Part shown: one piece after another, positions 21,046-31,442 of the stretch | Layout: each line of letters opens with the position of its first letter | Numbering within the stretch: the first letter of the stretch is position 1 | Translations under genes and position numbers: made by a program | Notes under the pieces: generated by a model | What the model was told of the DNA's origin: nothing | Database searches by the model: none | What the model saw: only the letters and a program-made list of their open reading frames with translations | Assembly: GCA_026393985.1 (NCBI GenBank) | Contig: JAPKZB010000021.1 | Location: 1 to 37,325 of the forward strand | DNA length: 37,325 bases | Direction of reading: 5' to 3' | From: Acidobacteriota bacterium | GTDB lineage: Bacteria > Acidobacteriota > Terriglobia > Bryobacterales > Bryobacteraceae

Positions 21046-21049
<4 letters not shown>
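19235..21049 (+). CDS. dsbD: DsbD-type thiol:disulfide interchange protein
   Basis: 604 residues: signal peptide (MRALWLSLLAASLWG), an N-terminal DsbD-alpha-like domain with a Cys pair in ACNDKLCLPP, a Pro/Ala linker, a multi-helix CcdA-like membrane domain with the redox cysteines Cys198 (FTPCVFPMIP) and Cys316 (SFACVGPF), and a C-terminal thioredoxin-like domain with Cys519-T-N-Cys522 (GYACTNCHWMK). It carries electrons from cytoplasmic thioredoxin to periplasmic disulfides. All three cysteine pairs are present, so it should be active. The ATGA overlap couples it to the M28 peptidase. The symbol is by domain architecture. Confidence 0.88.
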
Positions 21050-23072
<2,023 letters not shown>

Positions 23073-23076
<4 letters not shown>

Positions 23077-24377
23077 CCAAGCAGCGCCGCAATCGCGTCC
23101 GCGTCGTTCGGAACCACCGTGGGTTTGTTGCCAAACGTGGACGTGAGCGGCTCGCCGTGCGGACCCTTCAAAACGCCGGTGTGATAGTGGTAAATGTAAT
23201 CCGGGTCCTTCAGCACGTTGCCCGTCAACACCGCCACCACATCGGCATCCGCCCGCATCACCCCGGCGGCTACCAGTTTCTTAATGCCGGCCAGCGTCGC
23301 CGCCGAAGCCGGTTCGCAGCCGATGCCGCAGGCGCCAATCACCGCCTTGGCGTCGGCAATCTCCTGCTCGCTCGCCCGTTCCACCACCCCGCCCGAGGTT
23401 TCGATCTCCAGCAGCGCCTTCGGATAACTCACCGGATCGCCAATCTTAATCGCCGTCGCCAGCGTCTCCGGCTTCTTCACCGTCGGAAAGTGGTCCTTAT
23501 CCGCCTGCCGGACATAATCATAGAACGGCGCCGACCCGGCCGCCTGCACCACCGCCAGCCGCGGCAGCTTATCAATCAGCCCTAAGTCGAGTAACTCCCG
23601 CAGCCCCTTGCCAAACGCGCTGACGTTGCCTAAGTTTCCGCCCGGCAGCACCACCCAGTCCGGCACCTGCCAATCGCGCTGATCAAGCATCTCAATCACA
23701 ATCGACTTCTGGCCCTCAATCCGGAACGGATTCACCGAATTCAGCAGATAAATCCCCAGCCGGTCGGCCAGCACCCGCACCAGCGCCAGAATCTGGTCAA
23801 AGTTTGCTTCCACCTGTAGCGTCCGCGCCCCGTAATCAAGCGCCTGCGACAGTTTCCCAAAGGCGATGTTGCCGTTGGGGATGAAGATAATCGGATCCAG
23901 CCCCGACGTGGCCGCATAAGCGGCCATCGACGCCGACGTATTGCCCGTCGACACGCACGCCACCCGCCGCATCCCCAGCCGCTTGGCCTGCGTCGCCCCG
24001 CAAGTCATGCCGTTGTCTTTGAAGCTGCCCGTCGGGTTGAAGCCCTGATGCTTGAAGACGACGTTGTCGAGCCCGGCGTATGCCGCCGCCTTGGCGCCGG
24101 CGAGCAGCGGCGTGTTGCCCTCGCGCAGCGTTACCACGTGCTCAAAACCGTCAAAGAGGTCGAGCATCTCCCGGTAGCGCCACACGCCGGAAACATCGAG
24201 CGGCGCGTTCGATAGCCGGCGCTGCCGCCACAACTGCTTCCAGCCGGCAGCGGCGGTGCGGTCGTAGTCGATTTTGGCTTCGAGCAGCCCGTCGCAGCGG
24301 GTGCAGGCGTAGAGCACTTCGGTCGAAGCATATTCGGCCCGGCAGGAGGGGTTGAAACAGACAAGACGCGAGGACAT
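23073..24377 (-). CDS. thrC: Threonine synthase
   Basis: 434 residues from ATG 24377, which has AGGAAC upstream; the longer frame to 24455 runs into hisA. It converts O-phosphohomoserine to threonine with PLP. An N-terminal zinc ribbon (Cys7, Cys12, Cys25, Cys28) precedes the PLP domain with Lys120 in NPTGSFKDNGM, the VSTGNTSASMAAY phosphate/substrate loop and a C-terminal GNLGN-type loop (PGGNLGNVSAF). The gene begins 10 bp after hisA, so it is the distal gene of the his operon and should share its attenuation control. Confidence 0.94.
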
Positions 24378-24387
24378 GAAGAAGTTC

Positions 24388-25089
24388 CTATAACATTTTC
24401 CGGAGGTCGTCGAGCGAAAGACGGCCCGTGTAGATCGCCATGCCGAGCGCGGCATGGACGTTCATCGCCTGTAGCGCCCGCACATCGTCGAGCGTGGTCA
24501 CCCCGCCCGCCGCCGTCAGTTCGTGCTCGGGGCTCATGGCGGCCCGCAGCCGCCGGAACCAGTCGAGGTCCGTGCCCTGCATCATGCCCTCTTTGTCCAC
24601 ATAAGTGCACAGAAAGCCGCTGCAGTAAGGTTCGAGCTGACTCACTAACTCCTCCGCCGTAAAGTTCAGCGATTCAGTCCAGCCCTTTACGGTAATCCGG
24701 CCGCCCTTCGAGTCCATGGCGATCAGTAGCTTGTCCTGCCCCACGGCCGCCACCATCTCCGACAGCAGCGCATGGTTGGGCCCGTCCGCCCGGAAGGCCG
24801 ACGTGCCGACAATCACGCGGTGGGCGCCTTGTTCCACCAGCTTTTCCGCCCGCTCCGGCGTCCGCACCCCGCCGCCCACCCGGCACCGGGCCTTGGCGCA
24901 CAGCGCTTCGACAATCGCATCGTTCTCCCCGCGGCCTAGCGCCGCGTCGAGATCGATGACCTGAATCTCGGGAAACCCAGCAAACTTCTGGAGCATCACC
25001 TCCGGCGCATCGCCCTCGAGCGCCTTCTCTTTTCCTTGCACAAGCTGGACGACTTTGCCGTCCATTAGATCAATACAGGGTAGAATCAC
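24388..25089 (-). CDS. hisA: ProFAR isomerase HisA
   Basis: 233 residues from GTG 25089, which overlaps the hisF stop (GTGA). This TIM barrel isomerises the aminoaldose ProFAR to PRFAR in step 4 of histidine synthesis. The catalytic aspartates are Asp7 ([11 protein letters not shown]) and Asp126 (IAMDSKGG). Phosphate-binding loops VGGGVRTPE and [10 protein letters not shown] are present. The longer open frame to 25383 is spurious because it lies inside hisF. Confidence 0.95.
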   Translation of the reverse strand: MILPCIDLMDGKVVQLVQGKEKALEGDAPEVMLQKFAGFPEIQVIDLDAALGRGENDAIVEALCAKARCRVGGGVRTPERAEKLVEQGAHRVIVGTSAFRADGPNHALLSEMVAAVGQDKLLIAMDSKGGRITVKGWTESLNFTAEELVSQLEPYCSGFLCTYVDKEGMMQGTDLDWFRRLRAAMSPEHELTAAGGVTTLDDVRALQAMNVHAALGMAIYTGRLSLDDLRKML

Positions 25090-25853
25090 TGGGTTCTCCG
25101 GACGACAATGCCGCGTTTGTCGAGAAACTCTTTGAGGTCGTCGACGCTGTAAGTGCCGAAGTGGAAGATACTGGCCGCCAGCGCCGCGTCGGCCTCGCCC
25201 TCGGTCAGGACTTTGAGGAAGTGTTCGGGCTTGCCCGCGCCCCCGCTCGCGATCACCGGAATGCGCGTCGCCCGCGAAACGGCCGCCGTCAGTTCGCAGT
25301 CGAAGCCGTCTTGCACCCCGTCGGTATCCATCGACGTCAGCAGGATCTCTCCGGCGCCCAACTCCATGCCCCGGGCCGCCCACGCCACCGCGTCCATGCC
25401 TTCGTCTACCCGTCCGCCCTTGGTGAAGACGTTCCAGCCGCCACCACCGGCGCGCCGCCGCGCGTCGATGGCCAGCACCACGGCCTGCGCCCCGAACTCG
25501 TTCGACAGCAGCGTAATCAAATGCGGGTCGCGCACCGCCGCCGTGTTTACGCTCACCTTATCTGCCCCGGCCATCAGAATCTTGCGAGCATCAACTACCG
25601 ACCGGATGCCGCCACCCACCGTCAGCGGAATAAACACCTTCTGCGCCGTCCGCGCCACCACATCCACCATCGTGTTCCGCTCGTCCGAAGAGGCTGTAAT
25701 GTCGAGAAATACAAGCTCATCGGCCCCCTGCGCGTTGTAGCGCTCAGAGAGTTCCACCGGGTCGCCCGCGTCTTTCAAGTTGACGAAGTTAATGCCCTTG
25801 ACCACCCGGCCGGCGGTGACGTCAAGGCAGGGAATAATGCGTTTTGCCAGCAT
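25086..25853 (-). CDS. hisF: Imidazole glycerol phosphate synthase, cyclase subunit HisF
   Basis: 255 residues. The catalytic Asp11 (IPCLDV) and Asp130 (LAIDARR) occupy the canonical positions. It joins PRFAR with ammonia from HisH to give imidazole glycerol phosphate and AICAR. The ATG at 25853 is the conserved start ([11 protein letters not shown]) and lies 4 bp after the hisH stop. The GTGA overlap couples it to hisA. Confidence 0.97.
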   Translation of the reverse strand: MLAKRIIPCLDVTAGRVVKGINFVNLKDAGDPVELSERYNAQGADELVFLDITASSDERNTMVDVVARTAQKVFIPLTVGGGIRSVVDARKILMAGADKVSVNTAAVRDPHLITLLSNEFGAQAVVLAIDARRRAGGGGWNVFTKGGRVDEGMDAVAWAARGMELGAGEILLTSMDTDGVQDGFDCELTAAVSRATRIPVIASGGAGKPEHFLKVLTEGEADAALAASIFHFGTYSVDDLKEFLDKRGIVVRRTQ

Positions 25854-25857
25854 GGTG

Positions 25858-26457
25858 TCAAAGGTCCACGAAGTTTTTAACAATTTGTAACCCCAACGCG
25901 CCCGACTTCTCCGGGTGGAACTGAACCCCGTAGACGTTCTCGTGCTCGAGCACGGCGGTAAACGGCTCGGAGTAGATACAGGTCGCCGCGGCGTATTCGT
26001 GCGCCGGAACGTAGTAACTATGAGCGAAGTAGAGATAGGGCCGCGGCGGCAAGTTCCGCAGCAGGCGCGAACCGGCCCGGACCTCCAACTCGTTCCAACC
26101 CATGTGCGGCACCCGCGCATCGTCGGGAAAACGCCTCACCTTGCCCGCGAACAGCCCTAGGCCCTCGAGGTCCGGCGCCTCTTCGCTCGCCTCGAACATC
26201 GCCTGCAGCCCCAGGCAGATCCCCAGAAAAGGCACGCCCTGCGCAATCCGCATCAGCAGCGGCTTCCGGACCCGCATCGCATCGAGCGAACGCACCATCT
26301 GCCCGAAGTGCCCCACGCCCGGCAGAATAATCTTTTCGGCCGCCAGCAGCCCTTCGGCGTCGTCCACCAGTTCGTACTGCGCTCCGATCGCCCCCAGCGT
26401 ATTCAGCACGCTGCGCAGGTTGCCGGCGCCGTAATCGAAGACCACCACCTTGCTCAT
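25858..26457 (-). CDS. hisH: Imidazole glycerol phosphate synthase, glutaminase subunit HisH
   Basis: 199 residues, a class I glutamine amidotransferase. The nucleophile is Cys81 (LGICLGLQ), with His181 and Glu183 in FHPEKSG. The conserved start is [16 protein letters not shown] 26457 overlaps the hisB stop (ATGA), so hisB and hisH are coupled. It feeds ammonia to HisF, encoded next. Confidence 0.97.
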   Translation of the reverse strand: MSKVVVFDYGAGNLRSVLNTLGAIGAQYELVDDAEGLLAAEKIILPGVGHFGQMVRSLDAMRVRKPLLMRIAQGVPFLGICLGLQAMFEASEEAPDLEGLGLFAGKVRRFPDDARVPHMGWNELEVRAGSRLLRNLPPRPYLYFAHSYYVPAHEYAAATCIYSEPFTAVLEHENVYGVQFHPEKSGALGLQIVKNFVDL

Positions 26458-27056
26458 GCCTTGGTGCCCTCGAGCAGCCCCTTGGTGGAGGGCAGCTGAT
26501 CCTTCAGACGGGCGTCTTTCGAGGTAGCAAACTTCATCGCCCGCGCAAAGCACTTGAAGATACTTTCGAGCTTGTGATGGTTGCTGCGCCCGTACAGTAC
26601 CTTACAGTGCACATTGGCCCCGGCGTGCACGGCAAAACCGTCAAAAAAATCGTGCACTAACTCGGTCTGTAAGTCGCCCACCAGCCGGACCTTGACTAAG
26701 TCTGCGTAAACCAGTGCCGGCCGCCCGCCCAGATCCACCGCCACCACCGACAGCGTCTCATCCATCGGCATCACAAAGTAACCGGCCCGGTTGATCCCCT
26801 TACGGTCGCCGAGCGCCTGCGCAAACAGCTGCCCGAGCGCGATGCCCACGTCTTCCACGGTATGGTGCTGATCCACATCGAGATCGCCCGTGGCGGTCAG
26901 TTCAAGGTCGAACCCGCCGTGCTTGGTGAACAGCTCGAGCATGTGATCGAAGAAGCGAATGCCGGTAGAGATCTGATACCGGCCCTTGCCTTCGATCTTC
27001 AGTTTGCCGCGGATCTGCGTCTCTTTGGTAATCCGTTCGACGGTTGCGGTTCTCAT
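26454..27056 (-). CDS. hisB: Imidazoleglycerol-phosphate dehydratase
   Basis: 200 residues, the monofunctional form without the fused N-terminal phosphatase of E. coli. The manganese-binding motifs are visible: [20 protein letters not shown], and the later [21 protein letters not shown]. It dehydrates IGP to imidazole acetol phosphate. ATGA overlaps at both ends link it to the upstream HAD phosphatase and to hisH downstream. Confidence 0.97.
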   Translation of the reverse strand: MRTATVERITKETQIRGKLKIEGKGRYQISTGIRFFDHMLELFTKHGGFDLELTATGDLDVDQHHTVEDVGIALGQLFAQALGDRKGINRAGYFVMPMDETLSVVAVDLGGRPALVYADLVKVRLVGDLQTELVHDFFDGFAVHAGANVHCKVLYGRSNHHKLESIFKCFARAMKFATSKDARLKDQLPSTKGLLEGTKA

Positions 27057-27706
27057 AAGCTTTCGAGTGCTCCAGCGAGGTCGTTAATGCTCGGGATCAA
27101 TGCCTGGGCCCCTTCGGCCAGCAGCAGGGCGCCCGTATCCCCGTGGCCAATCCCGATAAACGGTACCCCGGCCAATTTCGCGCTGCGCGCATCGTCTACC
27201 GTGTCGCCAATGTAATAGAAGCGTTCGCCCGGAAACTCGGACATAATCCGCAGCATCCCCTCCGGATCCGGCTTGCCGTACTGGACATCATCGGCGCCGA
27301 CGACGGGTGCAAACTTCAGGCCCGCGGCGAAACGGTCGAGCGTCATCTGCGCCTCGGCCCGTTCTCGGCCGGTGAAGATGGAAAAGGCGTATCGTTCGGC
27401 CAGGCTTTCAAGCACCCCGGGCCGCGCAATCCACTGCTCCCGCTGCATCAGCCCTCCGGCTCCGTCCCCAAAGAAGATCTTCTGGAAGTATTCGACTACC
27501 ACGGGATAGTCCACTTCGACGCCCAGGTCCCGCGCAATCTTCTGCGATAACTGCCAGTCGTTATTCCAGCCGCCGGCGTTCTTATAGTCCTGAATCCGGC
27601 TCCGGGCGATGGTTTGCCCCGTGAAATGCTGCACCGTGCGGACAATGGTTTCGCGATAGGACTCGGTGACGTCAACCAGCACGCCGTCCATATCGAAGAT
27701 GATCAT
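27053..27706 (-). CDS. HAD-superfamily phosphatase, probable histidinol-phosphate phosphatase
   Basis: 217 residues from ATG 27706, which makes an ATGA overlap with the hisC stop; GTG 27718 is the alternative. HAD motifs: Asp5 and Asp7 in [10 protein letters not shown], Thr in IFTGRE, Lys in YGKPDPEGM and the acidic pair in YIGDTVDDA, with a helical cap between motifs I and II, hence subfamily IA. Relatives of the TIGR01548 type are known from histidine gene contexts. The step from histidinol phosphate to histidinol has no other candidate here, and the gene sits between hisC (step before) and hisB. The assignment is by context and is not proven. Confidence 0.8.
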   Translation of the reverse strand: MIIFDMDGVLVDVTESYRETIVRTVQHFTGQTIARSRIQDYKNAGGWNNDWQLSQKIARDLGVEVDYPVVVEYFQKIFFGDGAGGLMQREQWIARPGVLESLAERYAFSIFTGRERAEAQMTLDRFAAGLKFAPVVGADDVQYGKPDPEGMLRIMSEFPGERFYYIGDTVDDARSAKLAGVPFIGIGHGDTGALLLAEGAQALIPSINDLAGALESL

Positions 27707-28773
27707 TTCTTGCGCCACAGCTCTTCCAACTCCTTGAGTAAGATGCGCATCTGCTGCCGCGTGCCCACCGTGATCCGGACGCAGCCGGCAATCTCGTAAC
27801 TGCGGTCGCGCACTAGCACGCCGCGCTCGCGCAGACCATCGCGGATGGCGATGGCCCGGTCTCCCATTTGGGTCAGCACGAAGTTACCCTGGCTCTTGAT
27901 GTAGGGTATATTCAGCTTCTCGAGACCCACATACAGTAATTCTCGCGCCGCGAGCACCTCGCCCACATAACGCTCAACAAATTGCGGGTCCCGGATGGCC
28001 GCCCGCGCCGCCAGCACCGCGAGCGAATTCACTGAGTACGGGCTCTGCGCCTTGCGGAGCCAGTCGACGTTGGCCGCCTGCGTGAACAGGCAGCCGATCC
28101 GCAGCGCCGCCATGCCATAAACCTTCGAAAACGTGCGCGAGACAAACAGATTCGGGAAGTCTTTCAACATCCCGAGCGCCGTCACGCCCGAGAACTCGTA
28201 GTAGGCTTCGTCAATCAGCACCGCCGCGTGCGGCGCGCGCTTGACAATCCGGACGATGCCGTCAAGATCAACGCCCGTGCCCGTGGGGTTGTTCGGGTTC
28301 GAGATCAAAATGGCCTTCGTGGTAGGTTGAATCGCCCCGAGTAACTCCTGCAGCGGAAAGCTCAGCGTCCCGGCGCGGTAGGCGATCTCGCGCACCTGCG
28401 CCCCGGCCACTTCGGCGTAGAACCGGTACATGGCGTAGGCCGGCTTCAGAATCAGTACCTCATCCTCGTCATCGACGTAAGTGTTGATGAGGATCTGAAT
28501 CGCCTCGTCCGTCCCGTTGGTCAAGGCGAATTCATTCTCGGCGACTTTGAAGTAGGCGGCGAGTTCGCGCCGCGCGTCGTTGTATTCCGGGTAAACGGCC
28601 AGGTCGTTCTCAACCAAGTGTTCGACGAGAAACTGCGTAACTTTGGGCGAACAGCCGACTGTGTTTTCGTTAAAGTCCAGTCGGAGTTTTTCGCCGCGGC
28701 CACCCGTGGGCGGATGGTAGGGCGCCATCCGTTCGACGGCTGGGCGGGGACGGAGCTTGGAACTATTTGGCAC
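27703..28773 (-). CDS. hisC: Histidinol-phosphate aminotransferase
   Basis: 356 residues from GTG 28773, which has GGAGG 7 nt upstream; the start overlaps the hisD end by 11 bp. Fold-type I aminotransferase with LDFNENTVG at the N-terminus, the NPNNPTGT motif at about 159-166, the PLP aspartate in LIDEAYYEF, and Lys217 in RTFSK as Schiff base. The arginine near the end (GCVRITVGT) binds the substrate carboxylate or phosphate. It converts imidazole acetol phosphate to histidinol phosphate. Confidence 0.95.
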   Translation of the reverse strand: MPNSSKLRPRPAVERMAPYHPPTGGRGEKLRLDFNENTVGCSPKVTQFLVEHLVENDLAVYPEYNDARRELAAYFKVAENEFALTNGTDEAIQILINTYVDDEDEVLILKPAYAMYRFYAEVAGAQVREIAYRAGTLSFPLQELLGAIQPTTKAILISNPNNPTGTGVDLDGIVRIVKRAPHAAVLIDEAYYEFSGVTALGMLKDFPNLFVSRTFSKVYGMAALRIGCLFTQAANVDWLRKAQSPYSVNSLAVLAARAAIRDPQFVERYVGEVLAARELLYVGLEKLNIPYIKSQGNFVLTQMGDRAIAIRDGLRERGVLVRDRSYEIAGCVRITVGTRQQMRILLKELEELWRKK

Positions 28774-30007
28774 GGCGCGCCTCCACCGAACGGGCGTGGG
28801 CTTCAAGGCCCTCGGCGCGGGCGAGCGTGGTGACGGCGGGCGTGAGCTTGGCCAGCGCCGCGGCGCTCAACTCCTGCGTCGAGATCACTTTCACGTAATC
28901 GGCCGCCGAAAGGCCCCCGCGCAGCCGGGCGGCGCCGCTCGTGGGCAACACATGGTTCGGTCCGCTGGCGTAGTCGCCAGCTGCCTCCGGGCTGTGCGGG
29001 CCAATGAAAACGCTACCGGCGTGGCGGATCTTTTTGAGCCACGCCGCCGAGGGGATCGAAAGATGTTCCGGGGCGAAGCGGTTGGCCACTTCAATCGCCT
29101 CGTCGACCGAGTCCATCAGAATGATGGCTGAGTTCTTCTCAATGGCGACGCGCGCCGTCTTGGCCGTGGTCAGCGTGCTGAGTTGCTTGTCGATTTCGCT
29201 CTGCACGGCCAGGGCGAGCTGCTTCGAGGTGGTCAGCAGCACGGCCGAAGCATCGGTATCGTGCTCCGCCTGCGCCAGCATGTCCGCCGCGATCCAGGCC
29301 GGGTTGCCGTCCTCGGCGATCATGAGAATCTCCGTCGGGCCGGCAATAAAGTCGATGCCAACCTCGCCCGCCAGCAGCTTCTTCGCCGCCGCGACATAGA
29401 TATTCCCCGGTCCGACAATGCGGTCCGCCCGTGGCACCGTCTTGGTCCCGTAGGCGAACGCGGCGATGGCCTGCGCGCCGCCGATTTGAAACACGTTCGG
29501 AACTTGCAACAGAGACGCCGTGCCGTAGATCTCCGGCACCACGCGCGGCGAGGTGACGCAAATGTTCGCGACGCCGGCCACCTGCGCCGGAATGACGGTC
29601 ATCAGCAAGGTCGACGGCAGCGGGTAGCGGCCGGCCGGAATGTAGGCCGCCACGGTGTCGAGCGGACGGACGATCTGCCCCAGTTTCAGGCCCGGCGAAA
29701 CGGTGACCGACTTCGGCGTAGGCAGTTGGAGTTTCGCGTAGGCACGGATGTTGGCCGCCGCGGTCTTCACCGCTGCTTTGAAGGCGGGGGAGAGGCCTTG
29801 GGCGGCCGCGGCCAATTCGCTCTCGGGCACCCGCACCGTCTTCCGTTCGAGCCCGTCAAACTGCCGGGCATATTCGAGCACCGCCGCATCGCCCCGTTTC
29901 TTCACGGCCTCGAGCATGGGTTTCACCACCGCCTCGGCCTCGCCCAGCCGGGCGGCCTTCCGCGACAGAATCTTTGTAACCTGACCGGCGTCGACTATCT
30001 TGATCAT
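28763..30007 (-). CDS. hisD: Histidinol dehydrogenase
   Basis: 414 residues. It oxidises histidinol to histidine in two NAD-dependent steps. Probable zinc ligands are Gln246, His249 (AQAEHD), Asp345 (GDYASGPNH) and His404; catalytic Glu314-His315 lie in FAPEHLS. The NAD region contains GPGNIYV and AGPTEI. It starts 12 bp after the hisG stop. The hisC start lies within its last codons. Confidence 0.97.
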   Translation of the reverse strand: MIKIVDAGQVTKILSRKAARLGEAEAVVKPMLEAVKKRGDAAVLEYARQFDGLERKTVRVPESELAAAAQGLSPAFKAAVKTAAANIRAYAKLQLPTPKSVTVSPGLKLGQIVRPLDTVAAYIPAGRYPLPSTLLMTVIPAQVAGVANICVTSPRVVPEIYGTASLLQVPNVFQIGGAQAIAAFAYGTKTVPRADRIVGPGNIYVAAAKKLLAGEVGIDFIAGPTEILMIAEDGNPAWIAADMLAQAEHDTDASAVLLTTSKQLALAVQSEIDKQLSTLTTAKTARVAIEKNSAIILMDSVDEAIEVANRFAPEHLSIPSAAWLKKIRHAGSVFIGPHSPEAAGDYASGPNHVLPTSGAARLRGGLSAADYVKVISTQELSAAALAKLTPAVTTLARAEGLEAHARSVEARRAK

Positions 30008-30019
30008 AGGCCCCCCGCC

Positions 30020-30898
30020 TTACATCACAATCTTATTCAGCGGATACTCGACAATCCCCTGCGCCCCGGCGGCCTTGAGCCGCGGAATCAGGTTCCGCAC
30101 GGTGATCTCGTCCAGGATCGTGTTCACTGCCACCCACTCCGAGTCGCTCAGCTGCGAAACGGTGGGGTTCTTCAGCGCCGGCAGCGTAGCCAGCACCTTT
30201 TCCAGGTCGGCCCGCCGCACGTTCAGCATCAGGCCCACCTTGCCGAGCGCGGCGATGGCGCCATCGAGCAGCAGGCGGACGTCGCTCAACTTCTGTTGCT
30301 TCCAGGCATCGGCCCAGGAGGTCTTATTGGCGATCAACTGCGTATTCGAGCTCATCAACTCCTCGACGATCCGCAGCTTATTGGCCCGCAGCGAGGAGCC
30401 GGTTTCGGTCACCTCGACAATCGCATCGGCCAGCACCGGCGGCTTCACCTCGGTCGCGCCCCAGGAGAACTCAACTTTTGCCGTCACCCCGTTGGCCTTC
30501 AAATAGTTCTTCGTGAATTGCACCAGTTCGGTGGCGATGATCTTGCCTTCGAGGTCCTTGACGCTCTGCACGGGCGAAGATTCGGGTACCGCCAGCACCC
30601 AGCGCACCTTGCCGAAGCTGGCCTTCGAGTAGACGAGATCCGCTACCGTCTCCACTTCGGCCTCAGACTCTTTCACCCAGTCAAGACCCGTCAAACCCGC
30701 GTCCAGAATGCCGTCTTCGACATAGCGGGCCATCTCCTGCGCCCGGATGAGCATGCACTCAATCTCCGGATCATCAATCGAAGGAAAGTAACTGCGGCTC
30801 GACACCGAGATATTAAATCCGGCGCGGCGGAACAGATCAATCGTCGCGTTTTCGAGACTGCCCTTCGGAATACCGAGCTTTAACTTCTTATTTGTCAT
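30020..30898 (-). CDS. hisG: ATP phosphoribosyltransferase, long form HisG
   Basis: 292 residues, the long HisG with a C-terminal ACT-like regulatory domain (about 215-290), so no HisZ is needed and histidine feedback is expected. It commits ATP and PRPP to the pathway. The start motif [18 protein letters not shown] and the [10 protein letters not shown] block are typical. The PRPP loop region appears as [13 protein letters not shown]. It overlaps hisI by 11 bp. Confidence 0.96.
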   Translation of the reverse strand: MTNKKLKLGIPKGSLENATIDLFRRAGFNISVSSRSYFPSIDDPEIECMLIRAQEMARYVEDGILDAGLTGLDWVKESEAEVETVADLVYSKASFGKVRWVLAVPESSPVQSVKDLEGKIIATELVQFTKNYLKANGVTAKVEFSWGATEVKPPVLADAIVEVTETGSSLRANKLRIVEELMSSNTQLIANKTSWADAWKQQKLSDVRLLLDGAIAALGKVGLMLNVRRADLEKVLATLPALKNPTVSQLSDSEWVAVNTILDEITVRNLIPRLKAAGAQGIVEYPLNKIVM

Positions 30899-31262
30899 AT
30901 ACCGCCTTCGGATCGTAAGTTGGCGTCTCGGAGACCTGCCACTCCCCGTCCGTCAGCGTCCGGAAGAAGCAGCTTTCGTAACCTTCGTGGCAGACGCCCG
31001 GTCCCACCGGATCCACCTGCACCAGCACCGCATCCCGGTCGCAGTCGGTTTCTATCGACTTGACCAACAGTTTATGGCCGGAGGATTCGCCCTTGAGCCA
31101 CAGTTTCTGGCGGCTGCGCGAGAAGAAGATCGCGTAGCCCCGCTCGACAGTCAGCCGGAACGACTCCTCGTTCATGTACCCGACCATGAGAATCCGCTTG
31201 GTTTCGTAGTGCTGAATGACGGCGGTTACCAGGCCGTCCGATTTTTTGAAGTCTAGATCCAT
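30888..31262 (-). CDS. hisI: Phosphoribosyl-AMP cyclohydrolase HisI
   Basis: 124 residues, the cyclohydrolase alone; the HisE pyrophosphatase domain often fused to it is absent. Metal ligands: Asp73, Asp75 and Asp77 (TDCDRDA) and Cys74, Cys91 and Cys98 (CHEGYESC). It opens the adenine ring of PR-AMP. It is the first structural gene of the operon and starts 5 nt after the T-run of the leader terminator. The only Shine-Dalgarno-like stretch (GGCGGG) lies inside the terminator's 3' arm, so initiation may also depend on leader folding. Confidence 0.95.
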   Translation of the reverse strand: MDLDFKKSDGLVTAVIQHYETKRILMVGYMNEESFRLTVERGYAIFFSRSRQKLWLKGESSGHKLLVKSIETDCDRDAVLVQVDPVGPGVCHEGYESCFFRTLTDGEWQVSETPTYDPKAVYDK

Positions 31263-31266
31263 AAAT

Positions 31267-31292
31267 GAAAAACCCGCCGTTTTCGCGGCGGG
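31267..31292 (-). terminator. Attenuator terminator of the histidine operon
   Basis: On the minus strand CCCGCCG (31292-31286), loop CGAAAA, CGGCGGG (31279-31273), then TTTTT. Seven G/C pairs plus a U-run ending 5 nt before the hisI ATG. A terminator between promoter and first gene makes sense only as a conditional one. Confidence 0.8.
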
Positions 31293-31349
31293 CTGGTGAG
31301 GAAGTCATCGAAGCTTGCGAGGAGACAATCGCGAAGCTACAGTCCAGCC
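31291..31349 (-). promoter_or_regulatory. Alternative leader RNA pairings: antiterminator and post-leader hairpin
   Basis: GGCTGG at 31349-31344, in the last codons of the leader ORF, is complementary to CCAGCC at 31296-31291, which overlaps the first bases of the terminator's 5' arm; forming this pair would hinder the terminator. Between them AGCTT-C-GCGA (31338-31329) pairs with TCGCAAGCT (31320-31312), nine pairs with one bulge, beginning at the leader stop codon. A ribosome stalled at the His codons would leave GGCTGG free, whereas one at the stop codon would cover it. The model is inferred from the sequence. Confidence 0.6.
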
Positions 31350-31405
31350 TGCCCGTTCGCCGTATGGCGATGGTGAGAGTGCAGGCGATGGTGCGTGAAC
31401 CGCAT
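31337..31405 (-). CDS. hisL: Histidine-rich leader peptide of the his operon
   Basis: A 22-codon ORF, ATG 31405-31403 to TAG 31339-31337, beginning MRFTHHRLHSHHRH. Six of the ten residues 5-14 are His (5, 6, 9, 11, 12, 14), encoded by CAC and CAT. It lies between a promoter and the intrinsic terminator in front of hisI. This is the arrangement of ribosome-mediated histidine attenuation known from enterobacteria, with a different peptide (E. coli hisL has seven consecutive His). No Shine-Dalgarno precedes the ATG; the -10 box ends 8 nt upstream, so the leader is probably translated from a leaderless mRNA. The peptide itself need have no function. Confidence 0.85.
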   Translation of the reverse strand: MRFTHHRLHSHHRHTANGQAGL

Positions 31406-31413
31406 GAATCAAT

Positions 31414-31442
31414 AGAATAGCAAACTTCGCTAAGGCTGTCTC
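31414..31442 (-). promoter_or_regulatory. Promoter of the histidine operon
   Basis: On the minus strand GAGACA (31442-31437), a 17-bp spacer and TATTCT (31419-31414) with a TGC extension. The -35 lies within the last codons of the caspase-like gene. The expected start is within a few nucleotides of the hisL ATG. Confidence 0.55.

Noticed and set aside
24378-24455. Longer start for thrC
   Set aside because: It runs into hisA, and the conserved zinc-ribbon N-terminus begins at ATG 24377, which has its own ribosome site.
31337-31405. Possibility that the His codons arise by chance from the repeated CACCATCGC
   Set aside because: Six His in ten codons, in the right frame, between a promoter and a conditional terminator directly upstream of hisI is too specific to be a likely accident.
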